A program made the translations under genes and the position numbers. Below the pieces are notes generated by a model that was given only the letters and a program-made list of their open reading frames with translations, was not told where the DNA came from and did no database searches. This document shows positions 26,232 to 35,191 of a stretch of 64,000 nucleotides of DNA, piece by piece. The stretch is from Alloalcanivorax gelatiniphagus (GTDB lineage Bacteria > Pseudomonadota > Gammaproteobacteria > Pseudomonadales > Alcanivoracaceae): NCBI RefSeq assembly GCF_005938655.1, contig NZ_VCQT01000044.1:62001-126000 (forward strand), in the 5' to 3' direction. Within the stretch, counting starts at the first letter, position 1. Every line of letters starts with the position of its first letter.

Positions 26232-28136
26232 ATGACCTCTTCAGCTGTTATCGGGCGTCGTCGTTTCGTCCAGGGCCTGGCCCTGGGCGCGGGCGCCCTC
26301 GGCATCGGCGGTTTCGGCCTGAGCCCCGCCCGGCTACTGGCCGACCAGGGCCAGACCGGCGCGCCCATCCTCAGCGGTAATACCTTTAATCTCGCCATCG
26401 GCGGCGCCGACGTGAATATCACCGGAAAAAAGCGACCCGGGATGCTGGTCAACGGCAGCCTGCCGGCCCCCACCCTGCGCTGGCGGGAAGGCGATACCGT
26501 TACTCTCAACGTCACCAACTACCTGCCGGCCACCAGTTCGATTCACTGGCATGGCCTGCTGCTGCCGTTCCAAATGGACGGCGTGCCGGGGCTGTCCTTC
26601 GACGGCATCGCGCCCGGCGAGACCTTCACTTACCGCTTTCCGATCAAACAAAACGGCACCTACTGGTATCACAGCCATTCCCGTTTCCAGGAGCAAAGCG
26701 GGGTCTACGGCGCTATCGTCATTGATCCCGCCGAGGCGGACCCGGAACCGGTGGATCGGGACTACGTGATGGTGCTGTCCGACTGGAGCGACGAAAAACC
26801 CGAGCAGATTTACGCCACCCTTAAAAAGCTCAGCCACTACTACAACTTCAACGAGCGCACGATCTTCGACACGCTGCGCGACTTCCGTGAAAAAGGCGTG
26901 GTGCAAACGCTCAAGGACCGGCACATGTGGAACACCATGCGCATGAGCCAGAGCGACCTCGCCGACGTCACCGGCTATACCTATACCTACCTGCTTAACG
27001 GTCGCAGCCCGAACGCCAACTGGACCGGTCTGTTCAAACCCGGCGAACGAGTGAAGCTGCGCTTCGTCAACGCCAGCGCCATGACGTTCTTCGATATTCG
27101 CATCCCCGGCCTGGATATGACCGTGGTGGCTATGGACGGGCAGCCGGTGAAACCGGTGCGCTTCCATGAATGCCGGCTGGGCGTGGCGGAAACCATCGAT
27201 GTGATCGTCACCCCCGAGAAAAAGCAAGCGTTCACCGTGTTCGCGCAAAGCATCGACCGCTCCGGCTTCGCGCGCGGCACCCTCACCCCCGACCCGGCCA
27301 TGAGCGCGGCCGTGCCGGAGATGGACCCGCCGCCGCTGTTGGGGCACACCGAAATGGGTATGGGCGGCATGGCCGGCATGAACCATGGCGACATGGAAGG
27401 CATGAACCACGGTGCGATGGATCACGGCAAGATGGACCATGGCGCCATGAAGGGCATGCAGCACGACGACATGGGTCACGGTGGTATGAAACATGCCGGG
27501 ATGCAGCATAAAGGCATGCAGCACGACGGCGACCACAAGGTGCCGTTCGCGTTCGTGGCGGATAACCCGGATCTGGCGCCGCGCACCAGCGCCGTCCAGC
27601 ATCTGGACTCCGAATACGGGCCGGGCGTGGACATGCGCGCCATGGCGCCGGCGGCGATGCTCGACGATCCCGGCATCGGCCTGCGCGAACGCGACTGGAA
27701 GGTCCTCACCTACGCGGACATGGAGACCGCCGGCGGTCCGCCGGACAGCCTGACGCCGGACCGCGAGATCGTCTTGCACCTGACCGGCAACATGAGCCGC
27801 TATATGTGGAGCTTCAACGGCATCAAGTTCGCCGACTCCGTGCCCCTGGAGCTTCACCACGGCGAGCGGGCGCGCATCACCCTGGTCAACGACACCATGA
27901 TGACCCACCCGATTCACCTGCACGGTTTGTGGAGCGATTTGGAGCTGGGCGATGGCCGCCTGCTGCGCAAGCACACCATCACCGTGAAACCCGGCGAAAA
28001 ACTGAGCTACCTGGTGCGCGCCGATGCCACCGGACGCTGGGCCTACCACTGTCATCTGCTTTACCACATGGAGGCCGGCATGTTCCGCGAGGTGCGCGTG
28101 GTCGACAACGCAACGGCGAAGGAGGCACGCTCATGA
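26232..28136 (+). CDS. copA: CopA periplasmic multicopper oxidase (copper resistance)
   Basis: A 634-aa Tat-exported (GRRRFVQGLALGAGALG) multicopper oxidase that oxidises Cu(I) and/or binds copper in the periplasm. Copper ligands are visible: H105-W-H107, H147-S-H149, H559-P-I-H562-L-H564 and the type 1 site H606-C607-H608 with H612 and M617. Residues 375-435 hold a Met/His-rich copper-binding insert with repeats such as MNHGDM, MDHGKM and MQHDDM. AGGAG precedes the ATG. Its stop overlaps copB by four bases. Confidence 0.96.
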   Translation: MTSSAVIGRRRFVQGLALGAGALGIGGFGLSPARLLADQGQTGAPILSGNTFNLAIGGADVNITGKKRPGMLVNGSLPAPTLRWREGDTVTLNVTNYLPATSSIHWHGLLLPFQMDGVPGLSFDGIAPGETFTYRFPIKQNGTYWYHSHSRFQEQSGVYGAIVIDPAEADPEPVDRDYVMVLSDWSDEKPEQIYATLKKLSHYYNFNERTIFDTLRDFREKGVVQTLKDRHMWNTMRMSQSDLADVTGYTYTYLLNGRSPNANWTGLFKPGERVKLRFVNASAMTFFDIRIPGLDMTVVAMDGQPVKPVRFHECRLGVAETIDVIVTPEKKQAFTVFAQSIDRSGFARGTLTPDPAMSAAVPEMDPPPLLGHTEMGMGGMAGMNHGDMEGMNHGAMDHGKMDHGAMKGMQHDDMGHGGMKHAGMQHKGMQHDGDHKVPFAFVADNPDLAPRTSAVQHLDSEYGPGVDMRAMAPAAMLDDPGIGLRERDWKVLTYADMETAGGPPDSLTPDREIVLHLTGNMSRYMWSFNGIKFADSVPLELHHGERARITLVNDTMMTHPIHLHGLWSDLELGDGRLLRKHTITVKPGEKLSYLVRADATGRWAYHCHLLYHMEAGMFREVRVVDNATAKEARS

Positions 28137-28849
28137 AACAGGCACATCCGATAACCGCCGCCGCCTTGCTGGCACTGTCACCCCTGGTTCAGGCGATGGA
28201 CAAGCACGAGCCGGCGTTCAGCCGGGTGATCGTCGATGAGTTCGAGACCCGGGACGCCGACGAAGGCACCGTGGCCGCCTGGGAGGCCGCGGCCTGGTAC
28301 GGCGGCGACCTGAACAAGCTCTATCTCAGCACCGAAGGCGAGCGCCTGATGGACAACGGCGGCGAAACCGAAGGCTTCGAAACCCGGGTTGCCTGGAACC
28401 GCGCCTTCGCCCCATTCTGGGACTGGCAACTGGGGGCCCGCCGGGACTGGCAACCGGACGATCCCAACCGGGACTGGGCCAGCCTCGGCGTGCAGGGCGT
28501 GGCCCCCTACCGATTCGAAACCGACGTCAATCTGTTCATCGGTGAGGACGGCCTGACCCAGTTGCGGCTGGAGACCGAGTACGAGCTGCTGTTCACCCAG
28601 AAGCTGATCCTGGTGCCGGCCCTGGAAATGAACCTGGCCGGCAAGGCGGACGACGAGCTGAACACCGGCGACGGACTGATGAACCTGGAGGCCGGCCTGC
28701 GACTGCGCTACGAAGTCCGCCGGGAATTCGCGCCCTACATCGGCGTGAACTGGGAGCGGCAATTCGGCGACACCGCGTCGCGCACCCGCGACGCCGGCGG
28801 CGAGGTGGAGGAGACCACCCTGGTGGCCGGCGTGCGCCTCTGGTTCTGA
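28133..28849 (+). CDS. copB: CopB outer-membrane copper resistance protein
   Basis: A 238-aa outer-membrane beta-barrel protein of the CopB family. It has a signal peptide (TAAALLALSPLVQA), then amphipathic strands (WEAAAWYGGDLNKLYLSTEGE, RVAWNRAFAPFWDWQLGARRD) and a C-terminal aromatic residue (VRLWF) typical of barrel proteins. The Met-rich N-terminal region seen in Pseudomonas CopB is absent. The ATG overlaps the copA stop. It is thought to sequester or move copper at the outer membrane. Confidence 0.92.
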   Translation: MKQAHPITAAALLALSPLVQAMDKHEPAFSRVIVDEFETRDADEGTVAAWEAAAWYGGDLNKLYLSTEGERLMDNGGETEGFETRVAWNRAFAPFWDWQLGARRDWQPDDPNRDWASLGVQGVAPYRFETDVNLFIGEDGLTQLRLETEYELLFTQKLILVPALEMNLAGKADDELNTGDGLMNLEAGLRLRYEVRREFAPYIGVNWERQFGDTASRTRDAGGEVEETTLVAGVRLWF

Positions 28850-28856
28850 CCGGCCC

Positions 28857-28882
28857 CCGGGCCGCGACAGCGGCCCGGTTTT
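28857..28882 (+). terminator. Rho-independent terminator after copAB
   Basis: A 9-bp stem CCGGGCCGC/GCGGCCCGG with loop GACA, followed by four T. It sits eight bases after the copB stop codon. Confidence 0.75.
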
Positions 28883-28885
28883 CGC

Positions 28886-29524
28886 TCAGTCCTGGTAGCT
28901 GTCCGCTTCCAGGTCGCGAAGTTCCTGGTTGGTCTGCACGCCCAGGTCCAGGTCGCTGAGCTTGCCGTTGGCGATGGAGTAGATCCAGCCGTGAATACTC
29001 AGCGGCTGCTCGCGGCGCCAGGCTTCCTGGACCACGGTGGTGTTGGCCACGTTGATCACCTGGCGGGCCACGTTCAGCTCGCACATGCGATCCAGGCGGG
29101 CGCCGTCGTCGGGCAGCTCGGCCAGGGCCTTGCGGTTGCGCAGGTAAAGCTCACGCACCTGGCGCAGCCAATTGTCGATCAGCCCGTGGGGCTGGTCTTC
29201 CATGGCGGCGCGCACGCCGCCGCAACCGTAATGGCCGACCACCATGATGTGCTCCACCTTGAGCACGTCCACGGCGAACTGCAGCACGGACAGCAGGTTC
29301 AGGTCGGTGTGATTGACCAGGTTGGCCACGTTGCGGTGCACGAACAACTCGCCGGGCATCAGGCCGACGATCTGGTTGGCCGGTACCCGCGAGTCGGCGC
29401 ACCCGATCCACAGAAAACGAGGGCTCTGCTGGTTTTTCAGGGTTTTGAAGAAGCCGGGGGAGTCGAGCTCGATCTGGCGGCGCCAGTCATCGTTATTCTG
29501 AAACAGTTCGGGCAGGGTTTTCAC
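28886..29524 (-). CDS. can: Beta-class carbonic anhydrase
   Basis: A 212-aa zinc enzyme interconverting CO2 and bicarbonate. The GTG at 29524 is the start: GGAGG lies upstream, and with this numbering the zinc ligands are Cys42, Asp44, His98 and Cys101, identical to E. coli Can. Motifs CADSRVP and HYGCGG are intact, as is RNVANLV. An in-frame TTG upstream is less likely. Monocistronic by spacing and convergent with copAB. Confidence 0.95.
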   Translation of the reverse strand: MKTLPELFQNNDDWRRQIELDSPGFFKTLKNQQSPRFLWIGCADSRVPANQIVGLMPGELFVHRNVANLVNHTDLNLLSVLQFAVDVLKVEHIMVVGHYGCGGVRAAMEDQPHGLIDNWLRQVRELYLRNRKALAELPDDGARLDRMCELNVARQVINVANTTVVQEAWRREQPLSIHGWIYSIANGKLSDLDLGVQTNQELRDLEADSYQD

Positions 29525-29617
29525 GGTGGGCCTCCAGTTGCGACGGTCCAATCATGCCGCAATCGGCGCCGACCGCAACGTGAAAAGTCTTTCTAAAGTT
29601 TAGGCGGCCTGACCGGC

Positions 29618-30604
29618 CTAACCGCCGGTCATGTTCATGAAGCGCACCAGTTGCTCGCCCTCGGCCAGGTCGAACTCGTGGCGCTCCGGCTTGATCTCCA
29701 TGCCCCGGTGCAGGGCCTCGATCAGCAGCTGGTCGTCGTCCGGGTGGGCACGCAGGATGGCGCGCAGGTCCAGGCTGTGCTCATGGCCCAGGCAAAGCAG
29801 CAGGCGGCCCTCGGCGGTGACCCGCACCCGGTTGCAGGCGTGGCAGAAGTTGTTGGAATGGGGCGAGATAAAGCCCACCCGGCTGTCCGGGTAGCCGTCC
29901 GCCTGCCAGTAGCGGGACGGGCCGGCGGTGCCGGCGGCCAGCGGCACCAGGGTGAACCGCTCGGCCAGCTGGTCGCGCAGTTCCTCGGAGGAGACGAACG
30001 CCTCCTGGCGGCTGTGCTCGCCGATCTGCCCGAGGGGCATTTCCTCGATAAAGGCGATGTCCAGGCCCCGCTGCAGGGCGAAATCCACCAGATCGGCGAC
30101 CTCGTCCTCGTTGCGGCCGCGCATGATCACGGTGTTCAGCCGCACCCGCCGGAAACCGGCCTGGCGGGCCGCCTCGATGCCCTCCAGCACGTCCTCGAGA
30201 CGGCCGGTGCGGGTCAGCTCACGGAAGCGCTCCGGTTGCAGCGAATCCAGGCTGATATTGACGCGGGTGACGCCGGCCTGGCGCAGCTCGGTGGCGAAGC
30301 GGCCCAGGCGGGCGCCGTTGGTGGTCAGGTTCAGTTCTTCCAGACCCGGCAGCGCCCCCAGCTCCCGCGCCAGGGCGGTGAAGTTCTTGCGCACCAGCGG
30401 CTCGCCGCCGGTGAGGCGAATACGCCGCACCCCCTGGCCCACCAGCACGCGGCCAAGCCGGGCCATTTCTTCCAGGGTCAGCACCCGCGCCCGGGGCACG
30501 AAGGTCATGTCCTCCGCCATGCAGTACACGCAGCGGAAATCGCAGCGGTCGGTCACCGACAGCCGGACATAATCGATAATGCGTCCAAAACGATCTTCAA
30601 GCAT
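29618..30604 (-). CDS. moaA: GTP 3',8-cyclase MoaA (molybdenum cofactor)
   Basis: A 328-aa radical-SAM enzyme for the first step of molybdopterin synthesis. The N-terminal CDFRCVYC binds the SAM 4Fe-4S cluster and the C-terminal CHACNRVRVTAEGRLLLCLG binds the second cluster; the protein ends in the conserved Gly-Gly. The ATG at 30604 gives the standard start MLEDRFGRIIDYVRLSVTD, though no clear Shine-Dalgarno sequence is visible. MoeA and MoaB are encoded separately at 40.9-42.6 kb. Confidence 0.95.
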   Translation of the reverse strand: MLEDRFGRIIDYVRLSVTDRCDFRCVYCMAEDMTFVPRARVLTLEEMARLGRVLVGQGVRRIRLTGGEPLVRKNFTALARELGALPGLEELNLTTNGARLGRFATELRQAGVTRVNISLDSLQPERFRELTRTGRLEDVLEGIEAARQAGFRRVRLNTVIMRGRNEDEVADLVDFALQRGLDIAFIEEMPLGQIGEHSRQEAFVSSEELRDQLAERFTLVPLAAGTAGPSRYWQADGYPDSRVGFISPHSNNFCHACNRVRVTAEGRLLLCLGHEHSLDLRAILRAHPDDDQLLIEALHRGMEIKPERHEFDLAEGEQLVRFMNMTGG

Positions 30605-30774
30605 GGCGCCATGATGCCAGATTCCGGCCACCGGTGGGTACGGCTGTTGCGGTCATTTCGAGCCAGCGGCGGGGCGCCGGTTGGTCAGCGCCTTGGCGGG
30701 GCTGTTAACATGGTGCCCTGAGACGGCGTTCGGCGCCGGTTATACACACCCGATTCAACCCCAAAGGGGCACGC

Positions 30775-31263
30775 ATGCAAATTGCAGACAACAAGGTAGT
30801 GGCCTTCCACTACACGCTGACCAACGAAGCCGGCCAGACCATCGATTCCTCCCGCCAGCGCGAGGAGCCGCTGAGCTACCTGCACGGCCACGGCAACATC
30901 ATCCCGGGCCTGGAAAAAGCACTGGTCGGTAAAGAAGCCGGCGACAAGCTGGAAGTGAAGGTAGCCCCGGAAGAGGGTTACGGCGAGCGTAACGAAGGCC
31001 TGATCCAGCAAGTGCCCACCTCCGCCTTCGAAGGCGCCGGCGGCGAGCTGCAGCCCGGCATGCAATTCCAGGCACAGACCGAAGCCGGCCCGCGCATCTT
31101 CACCATCACCGCGGTGGAAGGCGAGGAAGTGACCGTGGACGGCAACCACCCGCTGGCCGGTGAGACCCTGAACTTCGACGTGGAAGTCACCGAAGTGCGT
31201 GAAGCCACCGACGAAGAGCAGGAGCACGGCCACGTGCACGGCCCGGAAGGCCACGAGCACTAA
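30775..31263 (+). CDS. slyD: FKBP-type peptidyl-prolyl isomerase SlyD
   Basis: A 162-aa chaperone/isomerase that also handles nickel. It has the FKBP core (VVAFHYTLTNEAGQTIDSS, GHGNIIPGLEKAL), the inserted flap domain (VAPEEGYGERNEGLIQQV), and a short His/Glu-rich metal-binding tail (EEQEHGHVHGPEGHEH), shorter than E. coli's. AAAGGGG precedes the ATG. Single gene with its own terminator. Confidence 0.95.
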   Translation: MQIADNKVVAFHYTLTNEAGQTIDSSRQREEPLSYLHGHGNIIPGLEKALVGKEAGDKLEVKVAPEEGYGERNEGLIQQVPTSAFEGAGGELQPGMQFQAQTEAGPRIFTITAVEGEEVTVDGNHPLAGETLNFDVEVTEVREATDEEQEHGHVHGPEGHEH

Positions 31264-31290
31264 GGCGCCCCGGCGCCTTCAGGCCAACAG

Positions 31291-31317
31291 AAAGGCGCCG
31301 CTCGCGGCGCCTTTTTT
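31291..31317 (+). terminator. Rho-independent terminator after slyD
   Basis: Stem GGCGCCG/CGGCGCC with loop CTCG and six T. The preceding AAA on the other side may let it also stop the convergent LysR gene, which ends at 31329. Confidence 0.9.
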
Positions 31318-31328
31318 GTGGCTGCCGC

Positions 31329-32234
31329 CTAGCCGGCCCGGCGGGCGGGGGCCGCGTCCCAGGGGGCCGGCTCCGGCAGGCTCTCCATGAACACCTCCAG
31401 CCCCTGGCTCCAACTGGCCGCCGACAGGGTCGCCACCACCGTGGTCACATCCCCCAGCGCCGCCGGCAGCGGCAGGGTGTGCAGTTCGAAACGCTGACGG
31501 TACTGCTCCACCGTGGAGGCCGGCAGCACCGCCAGCCCCATGCCGGCACTGACGCAGCCGACGATGGCGTCCAGGCTGCCGAACTCGTGGATGCGCGGCG
31601 CCGGCACCCGCCGCTCCGCCAGCAACAGTTCGATGGTGCGCCGGTAGCCGCAGCCCTGGCGGAACGCCAGAAACGGCGTGCGCAGCAGTTCCGCCCGCGC
31701 CGGCATGGCCGGCAGCGGCCGGGCGCTGACCAGCACCAGCCGCTCGCGAAACACCGGGCGCAGGGCCAGCTCGTCGCCGGCGTCCTCGGCGGCCACGAAG
31801 GCCGCATCCAGCTGGCCGGCGCGCACCGCCTCGATCAGTTCACCGCTGGTGCCGGTGCGCAGATGCACCGACAGCTGCGGCCAGCGCCGGCTGAGGGCGG
31901 TCAACAGGCCGGGCAGGTGCACCGCCGCGGTGGTTTCCATGCTGCCCAGGCGCAGCTCGCCGAGCGGCTCGCCGCCAGGCCGGAAGCGGGCCAGGGCATC
32001 GTCGTGCAGCTCCACGATGCGGCGGGCATAGCCGAGCAACTGGCGCCCGGCCGGGGTTACCACCACCGGGCTGCGCCGCTCCAGCAGGTGCGCGCCCAGC
32101 TCGCTCTCCAGCTTTTTGACGTGGGCGGTGACGTTGGACTGCACCGTGTGCAGCCGCTCGGCGGCGGCACTGAAGCTGCCGGTGTCCACCACGGCGCGGA
32201 AGATTTCCAGGGAACGGATCAGCACGACGGTCAC
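31329..32234 (-). CDS. LysR-family transcriptional regulator
   Basis: A 301-aa regulator: N-terminal winged helix (IFRAVVDTGSFSAAAERLHTVQSNVTAHVKKLE) and a substrate-binding domain. The start is a GTG; the one at 32234 is reported, but a GTG at 32225 has a better AAGGTG at six bases. It is divergent from an MFS exporter, with an interrupted palindrome between them, so it probably controls that gene. Inducer unknown. Confidence 0.9.
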   Translation of the reverse strand: MTVVLIRSLEIFRAVVDTGSFSAAAERLHTVQSNVTAHVKKLESELGAHLLERRSPVVVTPAGRQLLGYARRIVELHDDALARFRPGGEPLGELRLGSMETTAAVHLPGLLTALSRRWPQLSVHLRTGTSGELIEAVRAGQLDAAFVAAEDAGDELALRPVFRERLVLVSARPLPAMPARAELLRTPFLAFRQGCGYRRTIELLLAERRVPAPRIHEFGSLDAIVGCVSAGMGLAVLPASTVEQYRQRFELHTLPLPAALGDVTTVVATLSAASWSQGLEVFMESLPEPAPWDAAPARRAG

Positions 32235-32247
32235 CTTTCACTCGTTG

Positions 32248-32262
32248 AGATAGTGACCATCT
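32248..32262. promoter_or_regulatory. Candidate LysR operator
   Basis: AGAT-N7-ATCT forms a T-N11-A type interrupted palindrome in the divergent LysR/MFS intergenic region. Confidence 0.4.
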
Positions 32263-32335
32263 TAAAAAATCATTTCCGGTGATAGAAGCACTCTGTTTAA
32301 CTTGCCCCTTTCACCGAGCCGAGCGGAGCCCGTCC

Positions 32336-33517
32336 ATGTCGTCCCACGCCCCCATTCCCTCCCCCGTCCGCCTGGTGGCCATGGCCGCCTCGGCGACCCT
32401 GGTGGGCATCGGTCTGGGCCGTTTCGCCTATGCGGCGCTGTTGCCCGGGGTGATCCAGCGCGGCTGGCTGAGCGAGGCGGACGCCGGCTATGTGGGCGCC
32501 GCCAACCTGCTGGGCTATCTGGTGGGCGCGGTGCTGGCCGGGCGGGTGGGCCGGCGCTGGGGCACCACCCCGGTGATCCGCCTTTCCGCCGTGCTGGTGG
32601 CGGTGGGCTTCGCCGCCAGCGCCTGGCCGGGGCCGGTGTGGTGGTTCAGCCTGTGGCGGTTCGTGGCCGGCGTCACCGGCGCCTTTCTGATGGTGCTGGC
32701 GCCGTCGCTGATCGCCAGCCATCTGCCGGAGTCCATGCGCAAGCGGGGCACCACCTGGATCTTCACCGGGGTCGGCGTGGGGGTGCTGTTTTCCGCCACC
32801 CTGGTGCCGCTGTTGATCGAAAGCGGCCTGATGCTGGCCTGGCTGGGCCTGGCCCTGGCCTGCCTGCCGCCGATTCTGGTGCTGTGGCGGCCCTGGCCGC
32901 CGGTGGCCGGCGCCAGCCCCCACCAGCAGGGCCCCGGGCGCGGCGCCGGGCTGTTGTTGCTGGTGGTGTATCTGGCCTATCTGATGGACGCGGTGGGCTT
33001 CGTGCCGCACACCGTATTCTGGGTGGATTATCTGGAGCGCCAGCGGGGCTTCAGCCACTGGGCCGCCGCCCTGCAGTGGGGGGTATTCGCGGTGGGCGCG
33101 GTGTCCGGGCCGTTTCTGGCCGGCGCCATGGCGCGCCGGCTGGGCTGGCACCGCACCCTGATCACGGCGCTGACCCTGAAAGGCACCGGGGTGCTGCTGC
33201 CCATGCTGGTGCCGGGCATCGCGGCGGTGACCGCCTCCTCGTTTCTGGTCGGCGCCATGATCCCCACCATGGTGTCCGGCATCATGGGCCGCACCGCCGA
33301 GTTGGTGCCGCCCCGTCTCGCCACCCAGGCCTGGGGGCGGGCCACCGCCCTGTTCGCGGTGGGCCAGGCCGGTGCCGCCTATGCTCTGGCGGCGCTCTAT
33401 GCCCGGCCCGGCGGCGCGCCGCTGACCTTCGAGATCGGTGGCGCCACCCTGCTGGCGGCGGCGCTGCTGGTGGCGTTGTCCGGGGTGGTGGCGCACCACA
33501 CCGCCAGGCATTCCTGA
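32336..33517 (+). CDS. YbfB/YjiJ-family MFS transporter
   Basis: A 393-aa transporter with about 12 hydrophobic segments; GRFAYAALLPGVIQRGWLSEADAGYVGAANLLGYL is typical of the YbfB/YjiJ group. The ATG at 32336 follows GGAG by about eight bases; the longer frame lacks a signal. It is probably controlled by the divergent LysR. The substrate cannot be read from sequence. Confidence 0.85.
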   Translation: MSSHAPIPSPVRLVAMAASATLVGIGLGRFAYAALLPGVIQRGWLSEADAGYVGAANLLGYLVGAVLAGRVGRRWGTTPVIRLSAVLVAVGFAASAWPGPVWWFSLWRFVAGVTGAFLMVLAPSLIASHLPESMRKRGTTWIFTGVGVGVLFSATLVPLLIESGLMLAWLGLALACLPPILVLWRPWPPVAGASPHQQGPGRGAGLLLLVVYLAYLMDAVGFVPHTVFWVDYLERQRGFSHWAAALQWGVFAVGAVSGPFLAGAMARRLGWHRTLITALTLKGTGVLLPMLVPGIAAVTASSFLVGAMIPTMVSGIMGRTAELVPPRLATQAWGRATALFAVGQAGAAYALAALYARPGGAPLTFEIGGATLLAAALLVALSGVVAHHTARHS

Positions 33518-33571
33518 TGGCGGTTTTCCCGTAGAATCCGTGTCACGACAACACGGAACGCGGAGAACGCC

Positions 33572-35179
33572 ATGGATCGACGTACCCTTCTCAAGTCCCT
33601 GGGCCTGGCCGGCGGCGCGCTGCTGGTGCCACGCCTGCCGGCAGCGCCGGTGGGCGCCGGCCCGCTGGCCCGGGGAGAGCCGTTCAGCTATGCCGGCCTC
33701 AAGGGCATGGCCCGGCACTTCGCCGGTCAGCCTTATCACTCCCACGAGAAAACCCTGCCGAAGGCGATCCAGGCGCTCACCTGGGACCATTACCAGGCGA
33801 TCCGCTACCGCCCGGACCATGCGCTGTGGGCGGACCTGCCCGGCGCCGACTTCCGGGTGCAGTTCTTCCACCTGGGGCTGAATTTCAAAACCCCGGTAAA
33901 GATGCATGAGGTAGTCGACGGCGAATCCCACCCGGTGCCCTACCGCACCGATCTGTTCGATTTCAGCGGCACCGACGTGGACGCGGCCAGCTTGCCCGAG
34001 GGGCTCGGCTTCGCCGGCTTCCGGCTGCTGCACCACAGTGACTGGAAGCGGGACGTGGCGGCGTTTCTCGGCGCCAGCTATTTCCGCGCCACCGGCGCTT
34101 CCCGGCAGTTCGGCCTGTCGGCCCGGGGGCTGGCGGTGAACACCGCCCTGCCGGAACCGGAGGAATTTCCCGAGTTCACCCACTTCTGGTTCGAGCGCAC
34201 CGACCACCCGGATCAGGTGCGGGTGTACGCCTTCCTGGATTCCCCCAGCGTCACCGGCGCCTACCGCTTCACCATCGAGCGGGTGGACGGCGACGTGATC
34301 ATGGACGTGGACACCGCCCTGTACCCGCGCCAGCCCATCGAACGGCTGGGGGTGGCGCCGCTGACCAGCATGTACCAGATCGGCGAGAACAGCCGCCGGG
34401 TGGCCTGGGACTGGCGCCCGGAGATCCACGATTCCGACGGCCTGGCCCTGCACACCGGCGGCGGTGAGTGGCTGTGGCGGCCGCTGGTCAATCCGCCGCA
34501 GCTGCGCTTCAACAGCTACAGCGATGAGAATCCGCGCGGCTTCGGCCTGCTGCAGCGGGACCAGGATTTCGACCATTACCAGGACGACGGCGTGTTCTAT
34601 GAACGGCGCCCGAGCCTGTGGGTGGAGCCGCGCGGCGACTGGGGCAAGGGCGCGGTGCAGCTGGTGGAGATTCCCACCCTGGACGAAACCTTCGACAACA
34701 TCGTGGCGTTCTGGCGGCCGGACCGGCCGGTGCGGCCGGGGGAGGAATATCTGTTCGCCTACCGGCTGTCCTGGACCGGCCGGCCGCCGCGTCCGCCCCT
34801 GGCCCACTGCGTGGCCACCCGCACCGGCCTGGGCGGGGTGATCGGCCGGCCCCGGGACTATTTCAGCTGGCGCTTCGTGGTGGATTTTCGCGGCGGACCA
34901 CTGTCCGACGGCAGCCTGCCGGACAACGTGGAGGTGGTGCCGGTGATCGACACCGGCGCCGGCCGGGTGGAAATCACCTCGGCCCGGCCATTGCACGCCA
35001 TCGACGGCTACCGGGCCATGTTCGACCTGGTGCCGCCGGAGGACGATCTGGCGCCGATCAATCTGCGTCTGTTCCTGAAGCGCAAGGACTCCGGCCAGCC
35101 GCTCACCGAAACCTGGATCTACCAGTGGACGCCGCCGCCGCTGGACCAGCGCGATCTGCGCAACCCGGGACACCTGTAG
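33572..35179 (+). CDS. opgD: Periplasmic glucan biosynthesis protein OpgD/MdoG family
   Basis: A 535-aa periplasmic protein shaping osmoregulated periplasmic glucans. The N-terminus DRRTLLKSLGLAGGALLV is a Tat signal, favouring OpgD over Sec-exported OpgG. The two-domain fold is supported by YHSHEKTLPKAIQALTWDHYQAIRY-like sequence and FWFERTDHPDQVRVYAFLDSP. No opgH is adjacent, so it acts with genes elsewhere. Confidence 0.92.
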   Translation: MDRRTLLKSLGLAGGALLVPRLPAAPVGAGPLARGEPFSYAGLKGMARHFAGQPYHSHEKTLPKAIQALTWDHYQAIRYRPDHALWADLPGADFRVQFFHLGLNFKTPVKMHEVVDGESHPVPYRTDLFDFSGTDVDAASLPEGLGFAGFRLLHHSDWKRDVAAFLGASYFRATGASRQFGLSARGLAVNTALPEPEEFPEFTHFWFERTDHPDQVRVYAFLDSPSVTGAYRFTIERVDGDVIMDVDTALYPRQPIERLGVAPLTSMYQIGENSRRVAWDWRPEIHDSDGLALHTGGGEWLWRPLVNPPQLRFNSYSDENPRGFGLLQRDQDFDHYQDDGVFYERRPSLWVEPRGDWGKGAVQLVEIPTLDETFDNIVAFWRPDRPVRPGEEYLFAYRLSWTGRPPRPPLAHCVATRTGLGGVIGRPRDYFSWRFVVDFRGGPLSDGSLPDNVEVVPVIDTGAGRVEITSARPLHAIDGYRAMFDLVPPEDDLAPINLRLFLKRKDSGQPLTETWIYQWTPPPLDQRDLRNPGHL

Positions 35180-35191
35180 CCCCGGCGGCCC

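Noticed and set aside
32297-35173. 958-codon minus-strand frame opposite the MFS and opgD genes
   Set aside because: Low-complexity His/Gln/Arg/Gly composition and complete overlap with real genes mark it as a shadow frame.
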